This document shows, in pieces, positions 44,207 to 53,317 of a DNA stretch of 64,000 nt; the stretch's first letter is position 1, and every line of letters begins with the position of its first letter. This DNA is from Methylotenera sp. (GTDB lineage Bacteria; Pseudomonadota; Gammaproteobacteria; Burkholderiales; Methylophilaceae), in NCBI GenBank assembly GCA_013141495.1, contig JABFQV010000006.1:62001-126000 (forward strand). The letters run 5' to 3'. Made by a program: the position numbers and the translations under genes. The notes below the pieces were generated by a model. It worked only from the letters and a program-made list of their open reading frames with translations, had not been told where the DNA came from and did not search any database.

Positions 44207-45160
44207 TTGGTAACTTCATCCAACTCACATCAAAAAATATTGCTCACGGGCGTTAACGGGCAAGTGGGGCATGCATTGCAAGCCTTGTTTTCAAAGCACG
44301 CAGGGTATTCAGATGCCATCATCGCCCTAGATAGAACTGAGCTGGATTTAACTGATGCCGATGCCATCCGCCGTGTAGTCGCGGCCATCAAGCCTGACAT
44401 CATCATTAATCCAGCGGCCTATACCGCGGTGGATAAAGCTGAAACAGCGCCTGAGCTGGCTTATGCAATCAATGCCACAGCGCCGAAGATCCTTGCAGAA
44501 GAAGCCGCAAAAGCTGGCGCTACATTGATTCATTTTTCAACTGATTATGTTTACGCAGGCGCCAAGTCAAGCCCTTATGTTGAGGATGACGCAACGCAGC
44601 CGTTAAGTGTTTATGGCAAAAGTAAACTGGCTGGAGAAGACGCGATTCGAGCCGTTGGCTTGCCGCACCTTATTTTCCGAACTTCCTGGGTGTATGGTGC
44701 TTATGGCAATAACTTCTTAAAAACGATTTTACGTCTGGCGAGTGAGCGTGATGCGCTACGTATTGTGGCTGACCAACTAGGTGCGCCAACCAGCAGCCAT
44801 AGCATTGCAGAAGCGGTTTTAGCGGTGTTGAGTCAGCTTGAAAATGGCAAGCCACAAAACGAAGTCACGGGTGTTTATCATCTGGTTAACGCGGGGCAGA
44901 CTTCATGGCATGGCTTTGCAACCGCTATTGTAGAAGAATATACACGCCTGCAGGTTGATCGCAACTGGCCTCCGCTCAAGGTAACCCTTGCAAATATCCA
45001 TGCGATTGGCACACGGGATTTTCCTACACCTGCGGTACGCCCAGCTAATTCATGTTTGGATTGTAGCAAATTAGCCCGAAATTTTTCGGTCACATTGCCC
45101 AATTGGCGTGATGCTCTAGTGGCGGAATTACAGAACCTGACTCAATTCCGTTCACCCTGA
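44207..45160 (+). CDS. rfbD: dTDP-4-dehydrorhamnose reductase
   Basis: Last step to dTDP-L-rhamnose. 317 residues. The nucleotide-binding motif is LLTGVNGQVGHAL (about 12-24), INPAAYTAVDKAE is the family block, and STDYVYAG and YGKSKLAGED carry the active site. The start is uncertain: TTG at 44207 directly follows the rfbC stop, and another TTG lies at codon 12. No ATG is available. The last codons and the stop (45158-45160) lie inside a REP-like palindrome, so the final FRSP is encoded by the repeat. Confidence 0.93.
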   Translation: MVTSSNSHQKILLTGVNGQVGHALQALFSKHAGYSDAIIALDRTELDLTDADAIRRVVAAIKPDIIINPAAYTAVDKAETAPELAYAINATAPKILAEEAAKAGATLIHFSTDYVYAGAKSSPYVEDDATQPLSVYGKSKLAGEDAIRAVGLPHLIFRTSWVYGAYGNNFLKTILRLASERDALRIVADQLGAPTSSHSIAEAVLAVLSQLENGKPQNEVTGVYHLVNAGQTSWHGFATAIVEEYTRLQVDRNWPPLKVTLANIHAIGTRDFPTPAVRPANSCLDCSKLARNFSVTLPNWRDALVAELQNLTQFRSP

Positions 45161-45217
45161 GCATGTCGAAGGGCTCTTGGTGAGTAGCTGGTAGTTCGAC
45201 AAGCTCACCACGAACGG
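45148..45217. repeat. REP-like inverted repeat overlapping the rfbD stop
   Basis: Arms CCGTTCACCCTGAGCATGTC... (45148-45173) and TTCGACAAGCTCACCACGAA... (45194-45217) are inverted copies ending in CCGTTC and GAACGG. They belong to the family seen at 736-814. They lie between convergent rfbD and queD and may act as a bidirectional transcript end. Confidence 0.8.
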
Positions 45218-45249
45218 TTAAACGAACAGTAGGCACCTCTGCCTAGGCA

Positions 45250-45690
45250 TTAGCCTAGTGCATCCGCCCAGCTGTTCGGCGTTTCATACAAGCGTACTTT
45301 TTCAAGTTTCAGGTGATTACCAAAAGTATTCTTATACCTTGCTTTCAATATTTTAAAAGCCTCTAACGCCATATTTTCAGCGGTAGGGATGGTGGGGAAT
45401 ATGACGGTTTTATGGTCGGGCAAGCTGTTGAGAAAGTTCAACACCTCTAAGTCGTGTTGATACACCAAAAAAGCATGATCCCACACATCAACAACCGCTT
45501 TCTTAGCAATCGCCTTCACATCTGAAAAATCCATCACCATGCCGCTTTCAGAAGTATTTTCTTGCGTAATAATATCTCCAGACAGCGTAATTTCAAGCGC
45601 ATAGCGGTGACCATGCAAGTTTTTACATTGACTTTTATGATTAGGGATTCGATGTCCGGCATCAAACTCTAGGCGGGTGGTAATGTGCAT
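45250..45690 (-). CDS. queD: 6-carboxytetrahydropterin synthase QueD-like
   Basis: Converts 7,8-dihydroneopterin triphosphate to 6-carboxytetrahydropterin on the way to queuosine. 146 residues from the ATG at 45690 (MHITTRLEFDAGHRI), which matches where the family begins. An upstream ATG at 45732 would add 14 residues. The zinc-binding His residues are in FDAGHR and LHGHRY, and the catalytic Cys in SQCKNLHGH. The later blocks VMDFSDVKA and DHAFL are typical. It is convergent with rfbD. Confidence 0.92.
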   Translation of the reverse strand: MHITTRLEFDAGHRIPNHKSQCKNLHGHRYALEITLSGDIITQENTSESGMVMDFSDVKAIAKKAVVDVWDHAFLVYQHDLEVLNFLNSLPDHKTVIFPTIPTAENMALEAFKILKARYKNTFGNHLKLEKVRLYETPNSWADALG

Positions 45691-45834
45691 GGTAATCGGT
45701 CTTAAATTGTTTGATTTAAACAGAGTGTGCATTATACGCTGACTGGCTACGCTTTTTCACGGTAGGGCTGTCATACGAACCTTAAAAAATACGGCGCCTA
45801 CATATATTTTTGACCATTATTGTTAAGGTTTAGC

Positions 45835-46758
45835 TTATTCGGTGAGCAGTGTTTCAATATGACTACTGGCAGCAGCGGCGAGCGCGTTAAGCTGGTAGCC
45901 GCCTTCAAGCAATGACACAATCCGGCCCTGCGCATGTTGATTGGCAAGCTTTTTAATGAATTCCGTTATCCAGATGTAATCAGCATTGGTTAAGTTCAAA
46001 TTGGCTAGCGGGTCATCCGCGTGAGCATCAAATCCTGCTGATACGTAAATAATTTCAGGCTTAAACTGATTAAGCGCCGGTAAAAGCTCCTGTTCAAACG
46101 CCTGTTGAAATTCATTGCGTCCGGATTTTGCCGCGAGTGGGACGTTAATCATGGTGGCTGAGCGCGTATCAAAGCCGCGGTGCGGATAAAAAGGATGCTG
46201 AAAGGTTGAACAGAGCATAACCCGAGGCTCATCCTTAAAAATATTTTCAGTACCATCGCCGTGGTGCACATCAAAGTCAATAATCGCAACGCGTTTAACG
46301 GCATACTTTTCAAGCGCATGCGCTACGCCGACGGCGACATGATTAAAAATGCAAAAGCCGGCACTGTTGGCGCGTCCTGCATGGTGTCCTGGTGGCCTTA
46401 CACAACAAAACGCATTGTTCACTTTTTGTTGCATGACTAAATCTGTGGCTAAAATGGCGGCGCCGCTGGCATGCAATGCCGCAGACAAACTCATCGGACC
46501 CATGGCGGTGTCGGCATCTAATTTTACTAGCCCGGCTCTAGGTGATAATGTGCGGATTTTTTGAACATAAGCCGCACTATGTACGCGTTGCAACTGCGCA
46601 TCGGTTGCAACTGGCGCTTCATAAATCGCTAATTTTGGATAAATGCCTTGTTGAATTAGCGCATTTTTAATTGCAGTTATGCGTGCGGGTGACTCTGGAT
46701 GGCTACCATCCATGATGTGTAACAGCGTGTCTGGGTGTGAGATAAAGGCGGTTGTCAT
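45835..46758 (-). CDS. Histone deacetylase family protein (acetylpolyamine amidohydrolase-like)
   Basis: Zinc-dependent deacetylase fold, 307 residues. The active site is well kept: RPPGHHAGR, FCIFNHVAVG, IIDFDVHHGDGT with zinc ligands, and SAGFDAHADDPLANL. Bacterial members act on acetylated polyamines, acetoin-related or other small acetylated substrates. The true substrate here is not known. It lies 14 bases downstream of rsgA on the same strand and may share its transcript. Confidence 0.93.
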   Translation of the reverse strand: MTTAFISHPDTLLHIMDGSHPESPARITAIKNALIQQGIYPKLAIYEAPVATDAQLQRVHSAAYVQKIRTLSPRAGLVKLDADTAMGPMSLSAALHASGAAILATDLVMQQKVNNAFCCVRPPGHHAGRANSAGFCIFNHVAVGVAHALEKYAVKRVAIIDFDVHHGDGTENIFKDEPRVMLCSTFQHPFYPHRGFDTRSATMINVPLAAKSGRNEFQQAFEQELLPALNQFKPEIIYVSAGFDAHADDPLANLNLTNADYIWITEFIKKLANQHAQGRIVSLLEGGYQLNALAAAASSHIETLLTE

Positions 46759-46772
46759 GATGAAATAATCAA

Positions 46773-47678
46773 TTAGCGCGCAATCTCCAAGCGTAGCATT
46801 TTGTAAAGTTCCAGTCTTACAGGAGATATTTGCTTAGATTGCATCGCTTCAGTAATGGCGCAGTCCGGCTCTTGCAAGTGTTTGCAGTTGTTAAACCTGC
46901 ACTTGCCTAAAAATGGTCTAAACTCAACGAAGGCATGTTCAAGTTCACCTGTGCTTAGGTGATGTAAACCAAACTCTTGTAAGCCGGGTGAATCAATCAG
47001 CTGACTCATCGCATCAATGTGATATAAATGTGTCGCCGTGGTAGTGTGTTTGCCGCTATCTAATACCTGGCTGACCTCTCGTGTGCGCACTAATTCTAAT
47101 GGTAGCAGCGCATTGATGATGGTAGATTTCCCCATGCCCGATTGCCCGACTAAAATACTGGCGTGACCATGCAGATAAGGTTTGAGCGTTGAAATGTCTT
47201 CTTGCGCAGAAAGTGATAACACTTGATAACCAAGTGAAGTGTAAAGATCAAGTTTTTGCTTTGCACTGTCATTGTCAGCCAAATCGCATTTATTTAACAC
47301 AATCAAAGCCTTGATGCCTGCCGCTTCGGCCGCGATTAAACAGCGGTTAAGTAGCGCCTCATAAAAGCTGGGTTGAGTGGCTAACACAATAATGATTTGC
47401 GTGACATTGGCTGCGAGCATTTTGCTTTTAAATGCATTGCTGCGGTAAAGCAATGTTTTGCGCGGCAATGTAGATTCAATCACACCCTCATGTTTATCAG
47501 TGAGTTTAATCGTGACAACGTCACCGCAGGCGATGTCAGTTTTTTTGCCGCGGGTAACGCAGCTAATGCGTTGTTTAGTTTCAGTTAATTCAACTTGGAA
47601 ACGCTTGCCGTATGAGGAGACGACAATGCCTTGCAAGTTTGGTTTGGTAGCCGTATCGGCTGATTTTTGAGTGTGCAA
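46773..47678 (-). CDS. rsgA: Ribosome small subunit-dependent GTPase A
   Basis: Late 30S assembly GTPase with circularly permuted motifs. 301 residues. An OB domain comes first (GIVVSSYGKRFQVEL). Then come G4 LNKCDL, G5 SLSAQE, G1 VGQSGMGKST and G3 DSPGLQEF. A zinc knuckle near the end carries CRFNNCKHLQEPDCAI. It lies between the M48 protease and the HDAC-like gene on the same strand, a common betaproteobacterial order with orn next door. Confidence 0.96.
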   Translation of the reverse strand: MHTQKSADTATKPNLQGIVVSSYGKRFQVELTETKQRISCVTRGKKTDIACGDVVTIKLTDKHEGVIESTLPRKTLLYRSNAFKSKMLAANVTQIIIVLATQPSFYEALLNRCLIAAEAAGIKALIVLNKCDLADNDSAKQKLDLYTSLGYQVLSLSAQEDISTLKPYLHGHASILVGQSGMGKSTIINALLPLELVRTREVSQVLDSGKHTTTATHLYHIDAMSQLIDSPGLQEFGLHHLSTGELEHAFVEFRPFLGKCRFNNCKHLQEPDCAITEAMQSKQISPVRLELYKMLRLEIAR

Positions 47679-47694
47679 GTTGCGGCTTCTAGTC

Positions 47695-48945
47695 TTAATT
47701 GGTATGCGCTGCTAACTTAGAAATTCTAATGCTCGCAGGCGGGTGAGAATCATAAAAAGCGGAGTGCAGAGGATCTGGCGTTAAGGTTGAGGCATTATCT
47801 CGGTACAATTTTACCAAGGCTTCTATTAGGTGTTTTGCGTTGGCATGTTTGGCGGCGTAGTCATCGGCTTCAAATTCGTTTTTGCGTGAGTAACTGGCCA
47901 TGATTGGACGCAGTAAAAACATAAATACGGGTGACACCATTAAAAATAAAATGAGTGCCATGTAATTACTTGCTTCCGTGACGCCAAGACCCGTATAAAA
48001 CCAAGGTTGATTGATGAGCCAACCGAGTAACGCCAAGCCTAAAAAGCTTACGAAGAACAGCAGGGCAATACGTTTAATCACATGGTGATGTTTAAAGTGA
48101 CCAAGTTCATGCGCAAGTACGGCCTCAATTTCATCTGCATTGAGTCTATCGAGTAGCGTATCAAAAAACACCACACGCTTGGAGGAACCAAAGCCGGTGA
48201 AATAGGCATTGCCATGGCTACTACGTGATGAACCATCCATGACAAAAAGCCCTTGCGATTTAAACCCGCATTTTGTCAGCAATGCTTCAATGCGAAGTTT
48301 TAACGCTTCATCTTGCAACGGTGAAAATTTATTAAACAAGGGGGCGATAAATGTCGGATATACAGCCAACATAACGAGATTAAATACGCTCCACACTAGC
48401 CACAGATATAGCCACCAATAATCCCCCGCACCTTGCATTAACCATAATGCAGCAAATAAGATAGGCGCACCTAAGGCAATGCCAACCAAGCTTTGCTTAA
48501 CAAGGTCGCTAAAAAACATAGCGCGCGTCATTTTGTTGAAGCCAAATTGTTCATCCACGACAAAAGTTTTGTAGTATTCAAATGGCAAGTCGATCAAACC
48601 GCTCACAATCATCGCGCTACAAATCACCAGTGCGCCGCGCATGATTTCATGATTAGGCAAAACATTGCGCCAAATATCATCAATCCACTGTAAACCGCCA
48701 CCTAGCGTCAGTAGGGCGAGCAACAAAGCTTGCGCAGCGGCTTCAACGATCACTAATTTAGTTTTATCACTAGTGTAATCCGCCGCTTTCTGGTGTGCCT
48801 CTAATGAGATATTGCCGTCAAATGCAGTCGGCACATGGCCTCGATGATGTTGTACGTGTGCCACATGGCGCAACCCGAGCCAAATGCGAATCAACGTAGT
48901 TACAATCAATAAAGTGACAAAAGTTGTGGTGAGCGTAAAAGCCAT
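47695..48945 (-). CDS. M48 family metallopeptidase (Ste24-like)
   Basis: Integral membrane zinc protease, 416 residues. The active site is VLAHELGHFKHHH (HExxH), with a third ligand in KNEFEADDYAA. Several membrane helices flank it, including TTTFVTLLIVTTLIRIWL at the start. Ste24-type proteins clip CAAX-like or misfolded membrane proteins; the role in bacteria is less clear. It ends 16 bases before rsgA on the same strand and is divergent from orn. Confidence 0.93.
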   Translation of the reverse strand: MAFTLTTTFVTLLIVTTLIRIWLGLRHVAHVQHHRGHVPTAFDGNISLEAHQKAADYTSDKTKLVIVEAAAQALLLALLTLGGGLQWIDDIWRNVLPNHEIMRGALVICSAMIVSGLIDLPFEYYKTFVVDEQFGFNKMTRAMFFSDLVKQSLVGIALGAPILFAALWLMQGAGDYWWLYLWLVWSVFNLVMLAVYPTFIAPLFNKFSPLQDEALKLRIEALLTKCGFKSQGLFVMDGSSRSSHGNAYFTGFGSSKRVVFFDTLLDRLNADEIEAVLAHELGHFKHHHVIKRIALLFFVSFLGLALLGWLINQPWFYTGLGVTEASNYMALILFLMVSPVFMFLLRPIMASYSRKNEFEADDYAAKHANAKHLIEALVKLYRDNASTLTPDPLHSAFYDSHPPASIRISKLAAHTN

Positions 48946-49050
48946 GGGTCTAGTTGCTTATGAATTAAGTTAATATACGTATTGTGAAGCATTTTTAATC
49001 AGATGGTTCACGATGTCTGCTTTATAACGTTTATTTTAATGGAAATCATG

Positions 49051-49611
49051 ATGACCGCTTCAAACAATAGTACGAATCAGAATAATTTAATTTGGCTGGA
49101 TATGGAAATGAGTGGTTTGCTACCCGATTCTGACCGTATTTTAGAGCTAGCCGCAGTGGTGACTGATGCTGAATTGAACGTATTGGGTGAGTCTCCTGTT
49201 TTTGTGGTGCATCAAAGTGATGCTGTTTTAGATGGCATGGATGCCTGGAACAAAGGCGCACATGGCCGTTCTGGTCTGATCGAAAAGGTAAAAGCCTCTA
49301 CGTTGAATGAGGCCGATGCCACCTTGCAAATGATCGCGTTTTTGAAACAATTTGTCCCTGCAGGAAAATCGCCGATGTGTGGCAACTCAATCTGCCAAGA
49401 CCGCCGCTTTATGGCGCGTTACATGCCGGATTTAGAAAGCTATTTTCATTACCGCAACTTAGATGTGAGCGTATTTAAAGAATTGGCACGGCGCTGGAAA
49501 CCGGAAATTTACTCAGGCTTTAAAAAAGCAAGCCGCCACGAAGCATTAGCTGATATTTATGAATCTATTGATGAACTTAAATATTACCGTGAGCATTTTA
49601 TTGTTAAGTAA
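49051..49611 (+). CDS. orn: Oligoribonuclease
   Basis: 3'-5' exoribonuclease that finishes RNA turnover by degrading di- to pentanucleotides, including pGpG from cyclic di-GMP breakdown. 186 residues from the ATG at 49051, with GGAAA upstream; ATG at 49048 is also possible. The DEDDh residues are in WLDMEMSGL and [22 protein letters not shown] and [13 protein letters not shown] longer frame from 49003 adds a non-family leader and is rejected. Confidence 0.96.
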   Translation: MTASNNSTNQNNLIWLDMEMSGLLPDSDRILELAAVVTDAELNVLGESPVFVVHQSDAVLDGMDAWNKGAHGRSGLIEKVKASTLNEADATLQMIAFLKQFVPAGKSPMCGNSICQDRRFMARYMPDLESYFHYRNLDVSVFKELARRWKPEIYSGFKKASRHEALADIYESIDELKYYREHFIVK

Positions 49612-49621
49612 GCGTTGTTAA

Positions 49622-49654
49622 CAAAAAAAGAGGGCGTCTTAAACTTGACGCCCT
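49622..49654 (-). terminator. Rho-independent terminator for glgA
   Basis: Stem AGGGCGTC / GACGCCCT with an eight-base loop (49631-49654). The A run at 49623-49629 becomes the U tract on the minus strand, so it mainly serves glgA. The orn stop lies 11 bases away on the other side, and the hairpin may also end that transcript. Confidence 0.85.
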
Positions 49655-49752
49655 AAGGGGAGAAAGCTGCTTTGGAGAAGCATAATGCTAAAAATATATA
49701 AGCATTAACTGTGCCAAATCTCGGGCTCCCTTTTTGAGTTGTGTTTTCTAAA

Positions 49753-51213
49753 TTAAGCAATTAGTTTTTGATATAAAGCCAGATACTCTTTGGCGCTGTT
49801 GTCCCAGCTTAAATTCTGTGACATGCCGTTTTTTTGAATGTTTTTCCAGGTTTCTTCATCGTGATGAAAAATGTCTAAAGCGCGCGTAATACAGGCCATT
49901 AAGCCTTCGGCACTAGCCTCTACCATCACAAAGCCATTGGCAGTTTTATTTTCGATGTGCGCAACATTGCTATCAACCACTGAGTCTGCAAGCCCGCCAG
50001 TTGCGTTTACTATAGGTGGAGTGCCGTAAGCTAGGCCGTAGAGCTGGTTGAGGCCACACGGCTCGAAGCGTGAGGGCATGATAAACATGTCGCACCCAGC
50101 CATGATTTGATGCGAGAGCGGCTCGTTATAACCGATGGTGACGCTGATGCGCCCTGGATTAGCGGCAGCTAAACTCTGAAAGGCTGTTTCTAAAGTAGTT
50201 TCGCCACCGCCAAGTAAGGCAAATTGACAGCCACTATCTATCAGTGTTTGTAAATGCGGCAACAGCATATCCAAGCCTTTTTGGTAGGTAAGCCGACTGA
50301 CAACGCCCAGCAGTGGTGCGCTTGCATCAATATTGAGCCCTAACTTTTCTTGTAGGGCCAGTTTTACCTGCTGTTTACCGGAAAGATTAGTGCTACTGTA
50401 GTTTTTAATCAGATACTGATCAGTTTCAGGGTTCCATTCTTCAGTTTCAATGCCGTTCAAAATACCTTTTATTTCATCACCACGTTTAGTTAGCAGGCCT
50501 TCTAGACCAAAACCAAAAGCGGCAGTTTGGATTTCTTTTGCATAACGCGGGCTGACGGTAGAAATTGCATCTGCGTAAAAAATGCCCGCTTTAAGAAACG
50601 AGAGCTGACCATGATACTCATAGCCTTCAATGCTGAAGCCCGCGCTTGGTAATCCAAGCGTGGTCACCCAATGTGGCGCATAGCAGCCTTGAAAAGCCAT
50701 GTTATGCAAGCTGATGATTGATTTGGCTTGGCTGTTATCTACCAGCTTCATGTAAGCCGGCGTTAAACCCGTTTGCCAGTCATTGCAATGCACGATGTTT
50801 GGCTGCCAATCGGTTATCGGCGAATGATCGCTGGCCAAGATTGCAGCTACTTTTGATAGCACGCCAAAACGGATAGGGTTATCCTGCCATTCTTGTCCAT
50901 TTGCATCAGCATACGGCCCACCATCGCGTTCATAAAGTGCCTTGGCTTTAATCACAATGACCTTGATTTGGGTATGTTCAATAACGCCTAGTAAAAGCTC
51001 GGCACTGCCGATATGCGGCAATTGATGAATGGTCGCGATAAGTTCTAGCGCTTTGAGCTGGCTAAGCACAGAAGTGTAGCCAGGTATGAGTATGCGAATA
51101 TCCACACCTAAGCCCTGTAATGCAGTGGGCAGTGAGCCACTTACATCGGCTAAACCACCGGTTTTAATAAGAGGAAAAACCTCAGAGCTGACAAATAATA
51201 CTTTCATTGGCAT
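49753..51213 (-). CDS. glgA: Glycogen synthase (ADP-glucose type)
   Basis: GT5 glycosyltransferase that extends alpha-1,4-glucan from ADP-glucose. 486 residues from the ATG at 51213, which has GAGA upstream. The frame is open to 51291 but the extra residues are outside the family. The ADP-glucose motif KTGGLADVSG lies near residue 18, and the C-terminal SRFEPCGLNQLYGLAYGTPP and TGGLADSV are intact. It stands alone, with no glgB or glgC nearby. Confidence 0.95.
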   Translation of the reverse strand: MPMKVLFVSSEVFPLIKTGGLADVSGSLPTALQGLGVDIRILIPGYTSVLSQLKALELIATIHQLPHIGSAELLLGVIEHTQIKVIVIKAKALYERDGGPYADANGQEWQDNPIRFGVLSKVAAILASDHSPITDWQPNIVHCNDWQTGLTPAYMKLVDNSQAKSIISLHNMAFQGCYAPHWVTTLGLPSAGFSIEGYEYHGQLSFLKAGIFYADAISTVSPRYAKEIQTAAFGFGLEGLLTKRGDEIKGILNGIETEEWNPETDQYLIKNYSSTNLSGKQQVKLALQEKLGLNIDASAPLLGVVSRLTYQKGLDMLLPHLQTLIDSGCQFALLGGGETTLETAFQSLAAANPGRISVTIGYNEPLSHQIMAGCDMFIMPSRFEPCGLNQLYGLAYGTPPIVNATGGLADSVVDSNVAHIENKTANGFVMVEASAEGLMACITRALDIFHHDEETWKNIQKNGMSQNLSWDNSAKEYLALYQKLIA

Positions 51214-51350
51214 GATTTTCTCGCTAAAGTTTAGTGGTGCGTACATAACAGATGGTTGGCACGTATTTTGATGCACCAAAATAATCCCCACAATGGAAGC
51301 TACTTTAGCTTAATTTTACTATACGAACATGATGATACGGGCTTAACAAG

Positions 51351-51746
51351 ATGAATTCTGTGATAAATTTTACAAATGCGTTGGCTATAGGCATGGGTGC
51401 GGCTTTGGGGGCTTGGTGTAGATGGGGCGTTGGAATTGCTTTCAACGCGATAATGCCTAGCCTGCCTTTAGGTACATTTCTGGCCAATTTAAGCGGTGGA
51501 TTTATGATGGGTATGGCAATGGGATTGATTGGTTTAGGTAGCTTAGATAATCCAACTTTACGTTTATTTGTTACAACAGGCTTTTTAGGCGGACTGACCA
51601 CTTTCTCTGCTTTTACGGGTGAAAGTTTATCGTTGTTGCACAAGCATGAGTATTTTTTAGCGACCTTGCATGCCTGTGGCCATGTGTTTGGAGCCTTATT
51701 GATGGCGGCCATAGGCGTTGCTTTTATACAGTATTTAAAACATTAG
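51351..51746 (+). CDS. crcB: Fluoride efflux channel CrcB (Fluc)
   Basis: Small four-helix membrane protein that exports fluoride as a dual-topology dimer. 131 residues. GAALGAWCRWGVG near the start, GTFLANLSGG and GGLTTFSAFTGES (about 80-92) are the Fluc signatures, including the conserved Asn and Phe residues that line the pore. I looked for a fluoride riboswitch in the 137 bases upstream and found none. Confidence 0.93.
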   Translation: MNSVINFTNALAIGMGAALGAWCRWGVGIAFNAIMPSLPLGTFLANLSGGFMMGMAMGLIGLGSLDNPTLRLFVTTGFLGGLTTFSAFTGESLSLLHKHEYFLATLHACGHVFGALLMAAIGVAFIQYLKH

Positions 51747-51837
51747 GTTTTGTATTTAACCGTACTCTCAAATTTTAATGAATTTAATTTCGTCGTTGCA
51801 GTCCATGGTTTTGTGCAAATAAAAAAGGGAAGCGGAT

Positions 51838-52398
51838 ATGAGGTTGTTTCAGAATGCATCAACGTTAAATCAAAAGCTAATTTTTTCAATTATTTTGTTA
51901 TCGGTGTCTAATATGGCAAATGCAGCCTGTTCAGCGCTTTATAATCATCAATTTTCAACCTTGCAGGGTGAAAAAATCAATCTTTGTGATTATCAGGATA
52001 AGCCAATACTGGTGGTAAATACTGCGAGTAAATGTGGCTTTACACCCCAGTTTGAAGCCTTGGAAGGGTTGTATAAAAAATACAAAGATCAAGGTTTGCT
52101 CGTTATCGGCTTTCCATCCAACGACTTTAAACAAGAGTTGAGCGATGACAAGCAGATTGGTGATTTTTGTAAATTAACTTACTCAGTCAAATTTCCGATG
52201 ATTACCAAGACCTCAGTCACTGGCGTCAATGCCAATGCATTTTATAAGCAACTCAGTGCAAAAACAGGGCAGTCACCCAGCTGGAATTTCTTTAAGTATG
52301 TGGTGTTGCCAGGTGGTAAAGATGTTTATGCGTTTAGCAGTAACGTAAAGCCAGACGCAGTGGAAATTGTGAGTAAAATTAACTCAAACTTGAAGTAG
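51838..52398 (+). CDS. Glutathione peroxidase family protein, exported
   Basis: Thioredoxin-fold peroxidase, 186 residues. The active site is NTASKCGFTPQF with Cys66 (a cysteine, not selenocysteine, enzyme). FPSNDF and WNFFKYVV are also conserved. An N-terminal signal peptide ends near NAA (about 30), so it should act in the periplasm; many such enzymes use thioredoxin. A GGGAAG site supports the start. Transcription ends at a perfect bidirectional hairpin just downstream. Confidence 0.93.
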   Translation: MRLFQNASTLNQKLIFSIILLSVSNMANAACSALYNHQFSTLQGEKINLCDYQDKPILVVNTASKCGFTPQFEALEGLYKKYKDQGLLVIGFPSNDFKQELSDDKQIGDFCKLTYSVKFPMITKTSVTGVNANAFYKQLSAKTGQSPSWNFFKYVVLPGGKDVYAFSSNVKPDAVEIVSKINSNLK

Positions 52399-52404
52399 TC
52401 TTTT

Positions 52405-52440
52405 AAATTTAAAAAGGCACGTCTGTGCCTTTTTAAATTT
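52405..52440. terminator. Bidirectional rho-independent terminator
   Basis: A perfect 16-bp stem, AAATTTAAAAAGGCAC / GTGCCTTTTTAAATTT, with a GTCT loop. It carries A and T runs on both sides. It sits between the convergent glutathione peroxidase and ppsR genes and should serve both. Confidence 0.92.
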
Positions 52441-52467
52441 TAATTACATAGTCGTCACAACATTAGC

Positions 52468-53277
52468 CTATTTTGCAGGATGACGTATTTTTTCTAAAAT
52501 AATAGCAGAAAGCTCTTCAACTGATCGGCTGGTAGAGTCGGCCCAGGTAATACCAGCGTCACGCATTAACCCCTCTGCTGTGGCTATTTCTTTACGGCAG
52601 TTATCTAAAGACGCATAAAAACTGCCAGCGCGGCGTTCGTTGCGCACCGCATGCAGGCGCTCAGGTTTGATGGTCAAGCCAAAAATTTTATCCAAGTGTT
52701 TGTGTAAAATTTCAGGGAGCGTACCGCGCTCAAAATCCTCTGGGATCAAGGGGTAATTAGCCGCTTTAACGCCAAATTGCATGGCTAGATAAACGCTGGT
52801 TGGCGTTTTCCCGCAACGTGATACCCCTACTAAAATAACTTCAGCAGCTTCTAACCCAGAGTTTGTCATACCGTCATCATGGTTTAATGTGAAATTGACC
52901 GCTTCCATACGGTCATTGTACTTACTACCCATGACGCTATGCGCAATACCCGCACCCCTTAACGGTTTTTGGTCGAGCTCCAGACTTAATGGGTCGATAA
53001 AGGTGTTAAATAAATCAATAAAATAGGCATCAGATTGTTTTAAGGTGCTTCGTAACTCAATGTTACCTAAGGTCATAATCACGACCGGCCTGCCACCATC
53101 TTCTTCGGTGGCATGCAAAATAGCATCTTGTGCTAATTTTATTTTATCTAACGTGTCGGTAAACGGCAGGCGCACTTGAGTAAAGCTGGTGCTGGGAAAA
53201 TGCTCCAGTAGCTTTCCTAAAGCGCCTGCTGTAATACCGGTACCGTCAGAAATGAAAAATACGGTGCGATTTATCAT
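52468..53277 (-). CDS. ppsR: PEP synthetase regulatory kinase/pyrophosphorylase
   Basis: DUF299 protein that inactivates PEP synthase by ADP-dependent phosphorylation of the threonine beside its catalytic His and reactivates it by phosphate-dependent removal. 269 residues. FISDGTGITAGALG near the start and the P-loop-like GVSRCGKTPTSVYLA (about 151-165) are characteristic. It is 40 bases downstream of its target ppsA on the same strand, which makes the pairing secure. Confidence 0.95.
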   Translation of the reverse strand: MINRTVFFISDGTGITAGALGKLLEHFPSTSFTQVRLPFTDTLDKIKLAQDAILHATEEDGGRPVVIMTLGNIELRSTLKQSDAYFIDLFNTFIDPLSLELDQKPLRGAGIAHSVMGSKYNDRMEAVNFTLNHDDGMTNSGLEAAEVILVGVSRCGKTPTSVYLAMQFGVKAANYPLIPEDFERGTLPEILHKHLDKIFGLTIKPERLHAVRNERRAGSFYASLDNCRKEIATAEGLMRDAGITWADSTSRSVEELSAIILEKIRHPAK

Positions 53278-53317
53278 AGTGAATTATCCATTTTTTTGAG
53301 CATTGATTGACTGGTAA

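Noticed and set aside
51214-51350. Fluoride riboswitch before crcB
   Set aside because: The conserved fluoride aptamer sequence and pseudoknot pattern are not visible in these 137 bases.
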